Source of the DNA: MPNP01 sp963668325
GTDB lineage: Bacteria; Pseudomonadota; Alphaproteobacteria; Rhodobacterales; Rhodobacteraceae
DNA: 64,000 nucleotides
Direction: 5' to 3'
Assembly (NCBI GenBank): GCA_963668325.1
Contig: OY764222.1
Location: 186,001 to 250,000, forward strand
Under the pieces are notes generated by a model. The model was not told the DNA's origin. It saw only the letters and a list, made by a program, of their open reading frames with translations, and made no database searches. This document shows, one piece after another, positions 48,815 through 56,676 of this stretch (positions are counted from its first letter, which is position 1; every line of letters begins with the position of its first letter). Position numbers and translations under genes: made by a program.

Positions 48815-49090
48815 CACCCCTGTTGTTTTTTAATTTAAATCAACTTGAATTTCTCAAATTATTTCGGGCGAAGTGAGACAAATCTTTTCAAGAAGCTCCA
48901 ATAATTTTAATAAAATCAATTTCCCCACCATTTCTTTTCCAAGCAGTTAAATTCCCCACCTGGCAAATTTACCCCGCAAAGGCCTAAGCCGGTAACTGTT
49001 TGCAAGCACCGCAGGTCGATCAAATTGCTTGGTGCACCGTAATCCCGTTGGTCTCGATTATTGGTGGGAGTAGTTTGTTCAAATGATCAT

Positions 49091-50029
49091 TCAGTTGTCT
49101 TGCTGCACCTGCAGACAAGCATTCCAGTCCTTGCCCCCTTGGGGTCTTAGGCGCTGTATTTCGGGATGTGCCTGTAGCAGAAGAACCGCGGCCTGATCAC
49201 CGGCCATATCGGCATCATAGCCACACCAGATGGTTTCCGATGGGACCAGATCAATAATCCAGGGGGGCAGCGTTGTGGCCACACCGGCAGTGGAGATGAT
49301 ATATTGGAAATGGGAACACTCCTTGCACATAGCCGCCGACAGAGTATAAGCCGACAGGGCATCAATCGCACTTTCGACCAACAGGGTTGGTCCCGCTTCC
49401 TGACGCGCCAGCCAGAACCCACCTTGCGCTTTTCTGGACCCCCGGCGCATTCCCTTGAAGGGTCGCCCTGGCATGGTTCCGTGCAACTCGGCCCCAACCG
49501 GTAAAGCCTTGGCATCACGGGTGATAAAAACAGCATTGCCCCTCTGGTCAGCCCCAACAAGATGCTTCCGGTGACACCAGGCAACAAGCGCGGGTGCAAT
49601 CTGGCGGTCCCCGACAAGATAAGTCCACACCCGGGGCCAGTACCTTGGGACCAGTTGCAAATCCGGTGCGAGGGTGTTGCTTGCTGCCAACGGGGCGTGC
49701 CGACCACCTGGTTTGGCTGTTTGGGAACAGGGAACCACCGAAGATTGATAAGCCTGGCAAGACAATTGTTTCAGCCAGGCCAGGGCTTCACCAAAACCGC
49801 ACCCCCTGGCATGGATGACAAGATCAATCGCACCGCCACCACCGGTGCCATTGAGGTGATCATAAAATTGGCTACCGGTAATGCTGAGCACTGAGCCGGA
49901 ACGACGCCAGCGGTTTTGATCACTTGGATCACGCTGATAACCGCAGGCTTCGGCCACCCGACCAAGGGATATGTCCCTGAGCCGGGTGATCTGTTGGCAC
50001 GACCATGGTCTTATTGGTCCAGGTCTCAT
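49091..50029 (-). CDS. Toprim/primase-like protein of the transposon
   Basis: A 312-aa protein. The N-terminal half (residues about 15-90) has GSVLSITGSQFYDHLNGTGG followed by AIDLVIHARGCGFGEALAWL, the pattern of the primase-like DUF3991 region. The C-terminal half has Toprim motifs: Glu in TLLVESAIDALSAYTL, then the Asp-x-Asp in WCGYDADMAGDQAA, and QGGKDWNACL. This suggests a primase or nicking-type enzyme acting during transposition or replication of the element. Its start overlaps the ATPase stop as ATGA, so it is made together with it. A Toprim protein is not part of the standard IstA/IstB, TniA/TniB or TnsB/TnsC sets. Confidence 0.78.
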   Translation of the reverse strand: MRPGPIRPWSCQQITRLRDISLGRVAEACGYQRDPSDQNRWRRSGSVLSITGSQFYDHLNGTGGGGAIDLVIHARGCGFGEALAWLKQLSCQAYQSSVVPCSQTAKPGGRHAPLAASNTLAPDLQLVPRYWPRVWTYLVGDRQIAPALVAWCHRKHLVGADQRGNAVFITRDAKALPVGAELHGTMPGRPFKGMRRGSRKAQGGFWLARQEAGPTLLVESAIDALSAYTLSAAMCKECSHFQYIISTAGVATTLPPWIIDLVPSETIWCGYDADMAGDQAAVLLLQAHPEIQRLRPQGGKDWNACLQVQQDN

Positions 50030-50829
50030 TGGTCCAGTTCACCAAGAGCCTCTTCCACATGAACGGCCGTTACCAGACGGGATTTATTCAGGGCCGCCGC
50101 AACCAGGGCAAAATGAGTCAGCCGGTCCAGCATACGTGGAACACCCTTACTGGCCAAGGCCAGGGCGGCAATCGCCGCCGGTTCAAACAGATCACTCTCG
50201 TAACCGGCAAGGCGCAACCGATGGCTGAGATAACCACCAACTTCCTCTTCACTCAGACCGCCTAGGCTGCACCGAATGACAATCCGTTGGGATAATGACG
50301 CATGGGTCGCCATCTGTTGCAGACGTCGCCGCAATTCACTGAGCCCAACGAGCAGCAGACATAACCGTTTCTCGGAATCCATCTCGTAATTGGTCAACAG
50401 ACGCAACTCCTCCAGAATGGTATTATGCAAATGATGAGCTTCGTCAAAAATCAGCACCGGATATTGCCGGGCGGCAACAACCAGCCGGGATACCTCCTCC
50501 TGGATGGCCTTGAAGGCCGCGGCCCGGCTGGTAAAACGGTCCAGGCCAAAGGCGTTGGCAATGGTATTGTAACTGTCGAGAACCGAACCTGTGGAGAGGG
50601 TTACATAACAGACCCGATATTGGTTGGGATGCAACTGGCTCACGACCTGGCGGCAGAGCGTGGTCTTGCCAGTGCCGGCCTCCGCCGTCAACAGACCAAT
50701 ACCTCGCAGTTCCAGGAGATGCTGTAGACGATGACGGGTTTCCGAGGCCGCGGTATAATCGAATAATTCATCCGCCTTGGGGGCCACATCAAATGGATAG
50801 TGCTTGAGGCCAAAATGTACTTTATACAT
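50026..50829 (-). CDS. ExeA/TniB-like AAA+ ATPase of the transposon
   Basis: A 267-aa ATPase: it opens with HFGLKHYPFDVAPKADELFDY, typical of the ExeA group, then Walker A LLTAEAGTGKTTLCRQV, Walker B PVLIFDEAHHLH, and the helical lid with GVPRMLDRLTHFAL. Partners of this type (IstB, TniB, TnsC) select target DNA and activate the DDE transposase. The start codon overlaps the transposase stop as TAATG. Confidence 0.88.
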   Translation of the reverse strand: MYKVHFGLKHYPFDVAPKADELFDYTAASETRHRLQHLLELRGIGLLTAEAGTGKTTLCRQVVSQLHPNQYRVCYVTLSTGSVLDSYNTIANAFGLDRFTSRAAAFKAIQEEVSRLVVAARQYPVLIFDEAHHLHNTILEELRLLTNYEMDSEKRLCLLLVGLSELRRRLQQMATHASLSQRIVIRCSLGGLSEEEVGGYLSHRLRLAGYESDLFEPAAIAALALASKGVPRMLDRLTHFALVAAALNKSRLVTAVHVEEALGELDQ

Positions 50830-52121
50830 TACTTCTCCTCCTTCTCATCATCGCTGGGGCCAAACCGCAAGGGCGGTCGACCACGTGGAATGGTGGTATT
50901 GGCAAAGAGGTCCAAAAGAGTGGCCTCGCCAACGGGTTTGTTATCATGATAAACCAACAGCGGCCGTCCCGGTGGGGCCGACGGGTCATAACGCAAGGTA
51001 ACCGTTTGGCCTACCAATTCCGGTGCCACCTCATACTGACGATTGTCAAGCGACACGGTGTGGGCTTGGTTGACCTTGCGGCTGACCTCGTGCAGGAACA
51101 TAAGATCAAGGTCAAGGTGTGGTTCAGGATAGCGAACATGCTCAGCCTTGGCGACCCAACAATCCATCGGAGTGGCATTGTCAAGACCACGATGCGGTGT
51201 CATGTGATAGTCGCTATCAATCCAGCAACGGGTCCGTTCATTGAGGGTTGCAAGGTTGGGAATGGCATCGTCGGCAAGCGGTGCCAGCAGCTGATCTCTG
51301 ACCCGCCGAAAATATCTTTCAATTTTGCCTTTTCCTTGTGGAGCGTACGGCCTTGCATGTAGTAACGCGATGTTCAGACGGGCGCAGACAATGGACAAAT
51401 GTTTCGATCGGAAGTTGGCTCCATTGTCGGTATAAAGTCGAGTTGGCACCCCTCGACGGGTAATGGCCTCGCGCAGGACATAAAGAAAGGCCCAGGCCTT
51501 TTCGGAGAAGGCAAAATGGGCATAGGGTATGATCCTGGTCGCATCATCAAGGATGGCCAGCAAATAGGTCCGGCGAAGACGCCCCTTGGCATCAGGAATT
51601 TTGGGACCATACATGACATCGGCTTGCCAGAGTTCACCGGGATAGCGGTATTGAAACCGACGCAGATCCTGTCCCCGGAAAGGATCCTCCTTGACCATCA
51701 GCCCCTCACGGGTAAACAGACGATGCACCGTTGAGGGCGAGACCGGAACATCCGGGGGAATCTCACCAGTTTGGCGGCCTTCGGCAATTACCTGACGAAC
51801 ACTCAAGACGGGAGTGTTGTGTTTGATGGCCAGGAGTGTCTCACTGACTTCCGCCGGCATCCGACGTGGTTGGGCCCGTTCACTGCGCTTTTTGGGCAGC
51901 AGCCCCTCATAACCCTTGTGTTCATAATTGCGGACCCAATCCACAAGTGTTCCTGAAGCCACACGGGTTCGGCTACTACCGGGAATGGTGTGAGCTTTGG
52001 CCGCCAGGTTGGCAATGATGACATTCCTTTCCGGACCGGCTGGCCAGGCAATGATCTGGGCCACCAGGCCATAGCGAAAGAGAGCGACATCCTCGCGGTG
52101 CCGGTTTGGTGATGTTGTCAT
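50829..52121 (-). CDS. DDE (rve) transposase
   Basis: A 430-aa transposase with an N-terminal helix-turn-helix part (residues about 10-140), a retroviral-integrase-type catalytic core and a C-terminal Mu-like beta domain. The triad is visible as LWQADVMYG (Asp), RLYTDNGANF (Asp) and GKGKIERYFRR (Glu), the last about 35 residues after the second Asp. The ATG at 52121 has a very good AGGAGG upstream; the open frame extends to 52274 but overlaps the zinc-ribbon gene. It belongs broadly with IstA, TniA and TnsB-type enzymes, which cooperate with an AAA+ partner. Confidence 0.9.
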   Translation of the reverse strand: MTTSPNRHREDVALFRYGLVAQIIAWPAGPERNVIIANLAAKAHTIPGSSRTRVASGTLVDWVRNYEHKGYEGLLPKKRSERAQPRRMPAEVSETLLAIKHNTPVLSVRQVIAEGRQTGEIPPDVPVSPSTVHRLFTREGLMVKEDPFRGQDLRRFQYRYPGELWQADVMYGPKIPDAKGRLRRTYLLAILDDATRIIPYAHFAFSEKAWAFLYVLREAITRRGVPTRLYTDNGANFRSKHLSIVCARLNIALLHARPYAPQGKGKIERYFRRVRDQLLAPLADDAIPNLATLNERTRCWIDSDYHMTPHRGLDNATPMDCWVAKAEHVRYPEPHLDLDLMFLHEVSRKVNQAHTVSLDNRQYEVAPELVGQTVTLRYDPSAPPGRPLLVYHDNKPVGEATLLDLFANTTIPRGRPPLRFGPSDDEKEEK

Positions 52122-52188
52122 AAGTAAAAACCTCCTTTTTGACTTGTTTTTTAAAATATCGGAGGAAAATGGGGCCCGATTCGGCAAA

Positions 52189-52797
52189 TCAGCAGGGGCC
52201 ACCTTGTGTTGGGGGCCCAGTTTGCGACTCAATAGGGTGGCTGCAGGATCTAAATCCAACCGGTCGGGGGACATATTCGAGGTGATTGTTATACTGCTTG
52301 CGCAAAGTCACCAGCAGCGTGGTGGTCGTCCCCTTCTTGGCCCGGAAGGTTCCAACCGTCAGCGGCGCTTCGGCATAAAGCTCGGCGAACAAACCTCGGG
52401 CAAGATGCAGAGCCAGGGAGGCCCAAAGAATACGTCTTTTGAGCCACCGGCGCTGGGCTCGCCAAGTCCCATGATGGTTGGGACGTAGACGGTTATGGGC
52501 CGCGGTCAGGTTTGGACACTCTTCAGCAGCTAGAGCAACCTCTTCAATTGCCTGGAGGGTGCCGGGTTTGCTTGCTGCCATAAACTCTGGCAACAGGCTG
52601 AACGTCATCTGACAGGTGCGACAGTAATAGCGCGTAATGTTTATATTAGAGGGTGTTTTGCGAGGGTAACTCCCATGGCGGTGGAACTGACAGGTACTTT
52701 TTTGTGTGTTGGGACAGCACTCAAGTCTTGCTTCCTGCCATGCTTGCTTATAAATATAGTCGTCGACCGAAAGTGTGGTTTGATGAATGAGTTGCAC
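52189..52797 (-). CDS. Zinc-ribbon protein of the transposon (DUF6431-like)
   Basis: A 202-aa protein from the GTG at 52797, which has AAGGA seven bases upstream. It has a zinc-ribbon-like pattern: a CCPNTQKSTCQFHRHG segment with paired Cys and His, then ITRYYCRTCQMTFSLLPEF. This Cys-x2-Cys with TFSLLP resembles DUF6431 proteins found beside similar transposases in other bacteria. The following helical region (AIEEVALAAEECPNLTAAHNRL) could bind DNA. It is the first gene of the element's operon, and its leader contains the strong hairpin at 52846-52883. Confidence 0.68.
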   Translation of the reverse strand: MQLIHQTTLSVDDYIYKQAWQEARLECCPNTQKSTCQFHRHGSYPRKTPSNINITRYYCRTCQMTFSLLPEFMAASKPGTLQAIEEVALAAEECPNLTAAHNRLRPNHHGTWRAQRRWLKRRILWASLALHLARGLFAELYAEAPLTVGTFRAKKGTTTTLLVTLRKQYNNHLEYVPRPVGFRSCSHPIESQTGPPTQGGPC

Positions 52798-52845
52798 TGG
52801 TGGGTCCTTTATTGTGGTTTGTGTGGTAACGTTCACAATAATGCC

Positions 52846-52883
52846 GGAGTATTCGGGGGGCAACCCCCGAATACTCCTTTTTT
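52846..52883 (+). terminator. Strong intrinsic terminator near the transposon right end
   Basis: A perfect 14-bp stem (GGAGTATTCGGGGG / CCCCCGAATACTCC) with a 4-base loop is followed by six T on the plus strand. It would stop plus-strand transcripts that cross the transposon. On the minus strand it is preceded by A and lies in the leader of the transposon operon, where it could also hinder entry of its own transcripts. Confidence 0.88.
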
Positions 52884-52967
52884 ATGCTGTAATGATCTTG
52901 GGAGTATGGTTTTAGTTTGGCCCTGGGAGGGTCAGACAAACTTGCATGCTACGGTAATGACCGTTCG

Positions 52968-52991
52968 GAGTTTCCTGGGAAAAGGAAACTC
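52968..52991. repeat. Inverted repeat in the transposon right end
   Basis: GAGTTTCC and GGAAACTC form a perfect 8-bp stem around an 8-base loop. It lies within the end region that carries several TTTCCC-type repeats, so it may be a transposase-binding site or part of a promoter region for the minus-strand operon. Confidence 0.5.
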
Positions 52992-53049
52992 TACTTGAAA
53001 AAATTTAGCTACTGGGGAAAGAAAAAAGTAACCTGTTCAAATTAATTCA

Positions 53050-53125
53050 GTTTCCCAGTAATTCGGTACTGAAATAATATGGGAAAAATACCCCGTTACG
53101 ATTTGAAATAAAGTGGTAACCAACA
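53050..53125. repeat. Transposon right-end sequence
   Basis: Starts with GTTTCCCAGTA and ends with GTTACGATTTGAAATA then AGTGGTAACCAACA. A related copy occurs at 55975-56078, which marks the sequence as a recurring end structure rather than unique DNA. Confidence 0.65.
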
Positions 53126-53480
53126 ACCGACGGTGAATCTGTCGGTCTCCGATGGGGGCTCGGTGACGGAAGGCGGCGACCTGACGATCACGGCCACCCG
53201 GAGCGAGGCGAACAATTCGGGTGCGGCCTTGTCGATTCCGATTCAGGTGAAGGCGGCCGATACGACAGCAGAGGCCGCCGACTATACGGTGGCCACCTCG
53301 ATCAGCATTCCCAATGGCTCCTCGAGCGGCACGACCACCTTCACGGTGGTGGATGACACTTTGGTCGAGAGTGCCGAGACCGTGGTGATTGAACTAGGCA
53401 CGCTGCCGGCGGGCAACACGGCCGGCTCGGACAATGAGATCACCATTACCATTACGGACAATGATGGTACGACACCTGTT

Positions 53481-53566
53481 GTGACCATCAGCGGTGGTGG
53501 TGGGATAACGGAAGGGGGTTATGCCACCTTTACGCTGACCGCCACACCGGCCCCGACCAGTGCGAT
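53481..53566 (+). repeat. Near-identical Calx-beta repeat unit, copy 1
   Basis: 86 bases that match 53817-53902 at 83 positions. Both encode VTISGG(G/S)GITEGG followed by TFTLTATPAPTSAI. This high DNA identity points to recent repeat duplication or gene conversion within the gene. Confidence 0.9.
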
Positions 53567-53816
53567 TACAGTAGATGTTACTGTAGCAGATAGCGGCAGT
53601 TTTGCGACTTCCGGTCAAACGGGCACCCAGACCGTGAGTGTGGGCACGAACGGCCAGGGAATCCTGACGGTTGGCACCGACGATGACAGCACTGATGAAG
53701 CAGATGGGACGATTACGGTTACCATCCAGGATGGTGCCGATTATGATGTCGGCAGTACGGCCACGGCGACGGTTGCGGTGGCTGACAATGATGATTCGCC
53801 CCCGGGCACGCCGGTT

Positions 53817-53902
53817 GTGACCATCAGCGGTGGTAGTGGGATAACGGAAGGGGGTAATACCACCTTTACGCTGACCGCCACACCGGCCCCGACCAGTGCG
53901 AT
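53817..53902 (+). repeat. Near-identical Calx-beta repeat unit, copy 2
   Basis: Second copy of the 86-base unit at 53481; only three base differences are seen. Confidence 0.9.
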
Positions 53903-55974
53903 CAGTGTTGATGTTGTGGTGACGGACAGTGGCAGTTTCATGACTTCCGAGCAAACGGAAGAGGTGCATTCCGTGACCATGGCCGGTGGTGCAACCACCG
54001 CCACTTTAACTGTCGCTACCGATGATGACAGCGCCTATGAAACCGACGGGTCGATTACCGCCACCATCCGGGCTGGCAGCGGCTATCGTGTCGGTACGAC
54101 GCCCGGGGCAACGGTTGCCGTCCGGGACAATGAACCCCGGTTGGTCTTTGATCGCCGGGCCCTGGTTGTCGGCGAGGGGGCCTCGGCGACCTATACGGTG
54201 CACTTGGCTGCCGAACCGGCCGCCTCGGTGCAAATTGACATTACCATTGACCCCCTGGCCCAGGCCACGGCGGTTACGGTTGATCCGGTCAGCATTGTCT
54301 TTGCGACGGATAACTGGGCTGAGGAACGCACGGTAACCATAACGGCCGGTGAGGATGACAACAGTGTCAGTGAAAGCATGGAGCTGATCCATACCTATGA
54401 CGGTACGGATGCTGTCCAGGATAGTGTCCGGGTGACTGTTCGGGACAATGACACTCCTCCCTCGGCTTCGGTCGGAGCGAGTCTGGTCCGTTTTGGCCGC
54501 ACGGTTGGCGAACAGTCGGTTGTAGCGATTACCGACCGGCTCAGTGGCATCCGCCAGCCGGGTTTCCAGGGGATGCTGGCCGGGCAAACACTGCCCGAGG
54601 TGCGTTGTGCTGCTGATGGTGCCAGCCGGTCCGAATCTTCCTGTGTTGTCAGCGGCCAGCAGGCTGGCTCCGACACTGCCGGGGTTGATGCCATGGCCTT
54701 TGGTTCGGCCGAAGTAACCGGTAATGACAACAGCCTGACCCCCAACACCACCGATGAGCTGGTGGCCGGGACGGCCTTTACCCTGACCCAGGCAATTGAC
54801 ACGGGCGCCCTGGTGACCCTCTGGGGCCAGGGAACCCGGTCGGGGTTCAGTGGCCGGGAGCAGGGCTATGCCATCAAGGGCCATGTCAGCGGCTTTCAGC
54901 TTGGCTTTGATTGGGCACGCCATAACCGGTTCCATGGGGTCATAATGGCGCGGAGCACCGGTGAAGCTGACTATGGTGACGCGGCAGCGAGGAACGGTGA
55001 GGTTGCGTTCGGCCTGACCTCGATTGTTCCCTATACGGGCTGGCGGGTTGATGATGATTACCTGCTCTGGGGTGGTCTGGGTTTTGGGACGGGCAACCTG
55101 ACCTGGCAGGAGGTTGCCGCCGATGAAATCAGGACCGGCTTGCGCTGGCGGATGGTTGCCTTCGGGTCGGAAGGCTCCCTGCCCGAAGTGGCCGGGTTGG
55201 GCAACGCCGAGTTGCGTTGGCATACTGATGTTCTGTGGACGCAAACCGGTTCGGCCGAGGTTCCGGATTACCTGGAAGCCTTGCAGGGCAAGACCCTCCG
55301 GCACCGTATGGGCGTGACCAGTACCTGGGAGAATGTGCTGGCATCGGGTGTCATTCTGCGTCCCAGCCTGGGGGTTGCTGTACGCCGGGACAGCGGAGAT
55401 GCCGAGCAGGGTCTGGGGCTGCAGGTGAGCGGTGGTCTGGAATGGCTTGACATGGCGAATGGTGTGTCCTGGCGTCTGCGTGGTCAAAAACTGCTTGCCC
55501 ACAAGGATGATGCCTTTGAGAGTTGGGGTGTATCGGTGGCCCTGCTGTACGATCCCAACCCTTCCACCAGGCAGGGTTTTGCGGCCAGCCTGTCTCATGC
55601 TGTTGGCGAACCACCGGTGGGTGACAACAGTCATTTGATTCAGGCGGCGAGTCTGCCGGACGGTGCTGATTTTAATGCCGACCAGAACTGGACGGCGGAA
55701 ATGGCTTATGGGGTAAGCCGGGGCCATGGCAAGGTCGGCAGCTCTTATGTGCAGGTGGATGGTGGCTCGAGTGATGAAACAGCCCGGCTGGGCTACCGGC
55801 TGGAGCCGGATATTGACCAGGCCCAGAACATGATGGTTGATGTGTGGACCGAACCGGCGGCGGGTGGTACCGGGGACCGGGCAACCGGCAGCAGTGTCGG
55901 GGTTGATCTTGTTTCCAGATGGTGATGGGGCAGAATAAATGGTGGTGGCAAAAAAAGGATTCCCGAATTAAGTC

Positions 55975-56078
55975 GTTTCCCAGTACTATGTAAAGTTTTA
56001 TATGATAATTAAATTCGGCCCTGGAATAAGGTAAGAAAAAAAGCCAATCAAGTTACGAATTAATAGTGATAAACAACA
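55975..56078. mobile_element. Orphan end related to the 4.3-kb transposon
   Basis: GTTTCCCAGTA at 55975 and GTTACGAATTAATAGTGATAA followed by CAACA (to 56078) match the right end of the 4.3-kb transposon, with about 24 of 27 aligned bases identical in the last block if two 2-base gaps are allowed. Read in reverse it begins TGTTGTTT and has AACTTGAT further in, like the left end. No transposase copy lies beside it. Confidence 0.55.
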
Positions 56079-56263
56079 TGGTGTTCTGGAAGATCAATTT
56101 GGTTTTGTCATGGATCACCGGATTATGTGGGAGGTGTCACTACCGGTTGTATATTCCCCCATAATAACAAAGTAAAAATGGACCACTTAATTCCTTAAAA
56201 AAGGAACGTGTTTAGTATTCCTCACCTCCTTTCTTCATTTTAGGTTGCGGTTGTGGGACCAGC

Positions 56264-56348
56264 GTTATGTAAAGTAGATTACATGTAAAACACTGATGGG
56301 AAAGGGCTCTAAGTTTCGAACTTTACATAACAATATACTTTACATAAT
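56264..56348. repeat. Inverted pair of ATGTAAA-containing repeats
   Basis: TTATGTAAAGTAGATTACATGTAAAA (first 11 bases at 56265-56275) is mirrored by ACTTTACATAA at 56320-56330 and again at 56337-56347. The two right-hand copies are direct repeats with a 6-base spacer, a 17-base period. A further related copy (CTATGTAAAGT) is at 55986. The arrangement suggests paired recombinase or transposase sites around a 30-base core, but no enzyme is nearby. Confidence 0.6.
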
Positions 56349-56676
56349 CAGCGACATTTTGGTCATAATATGTTCAGGAACCAGGTCCGTATGCTCTCTT
56401 AATCAATAACTGTTGCTATGCGTGGTAAGCGCCCAGGGACTGAATCAACGATACACAACCTGGAACACAGGGGACTTGATCAAGAACGACCGTTTGGTGC
56501 TTATGGCTATGTCCGTATTGAGATATATTGTCAACAACTAATTGGTGTTGTCATCAACAGGAGAGATACTAAATTATTTGATTATGAAGGTTAGTTGATT
56601 GAGGATGATTTTTGAATCTCCGTGATGCTAGCCGCAAATACTTTCGTCAATAACTAACAAATTTCGACAGTGCTAA

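Larger units (their letters stand above)
48815..53126 (-). mobile_element. 4.3-kb transposon with DDE transposase, AAA+ ATPase and Toprim protein
   Basis: All four genes run on the minus strand: zinc-ribbon protein, transposase, ATPase, Toprim protein. The last three overlap one another. The left end contains TGTTGTTTTTTAATTTAAAT (48821) and the right end finishes ...AGTGGTAACCAACA (53125); read inward, both start TGTTG and share a TTTA-TTT-AAATC region, giving imperfect terminal inverted repeats. TTTCCC-type short repeats occur several times within 200 bases of each end and may be transposase-binding sites. The element splits the Calx-beta gene and is flanked by CCGAC. If the ends are strictly TG...CA, the borders move to 48821 and 53125. 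Confidence 0.78.
53127..55925 (+). pseudogene. 3' part of the broken Calx-beta gene, with outer-membrane barrel
   Basis: This part is open from the right target duplication to 55925 (about 930 aa) but lacks its own signal peptide and start. Residues about 1-450 are four Calx-beta-like repeats (for example VTISGGGGITEGGYATFTL) ending near VTVRDNDTPPSAS. After a linker, about residues 540-930 form a repeated strand pattern of an autotransporter-like beta-barrel and end in VGVDLVSRW with a terminal aromatic residue. The intact protein would have been an adhesin-like surface protein of roughly 1,850-1,900 aa. Since the front and back halves are separated by the transposon, it is almost certainly not made. 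Confidence 0.85.
55926..56676. other. Gene-poor stretch with transposon-end and inverted-repeat sequences
   Basis: No gene of more than about 60 codons is convincing. The stretch holds an orphan transposon end (55975-56078), a TGTATATTCCCCC sequence at 56148 that resembles IS21-like terminal DNA, and paired TTATGTAAAGT repeats (56264-56348). A 54-codon open frame at 56417 has no recognisable product. This looks like a graveyard of element ends. Confidence 0.6.

Noticed and set aside
54006..55727. 573-codon open frame on the minus strand
   Set aside because: It lies antisense to the Calx-beta/barrel gene, is rich in Pro, Gly, His and Arg as expected for shadow frames in GC-rich DNA, and has no recognisable domain or ribosome site.
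53127..55925. Intact standalone autotransporter gene starting at the GTG at 53133
   Set aside because: It lacks a signal peptide and starts in the middle of a repeat right after the transposon border, so it is the back half of the disrupted gene.
56264..56348. Integron attC site
   Set aside because: The inverted halves do not end in the GTTRRRY core (the sequence is GTTATGT) and no integrase is nearby.
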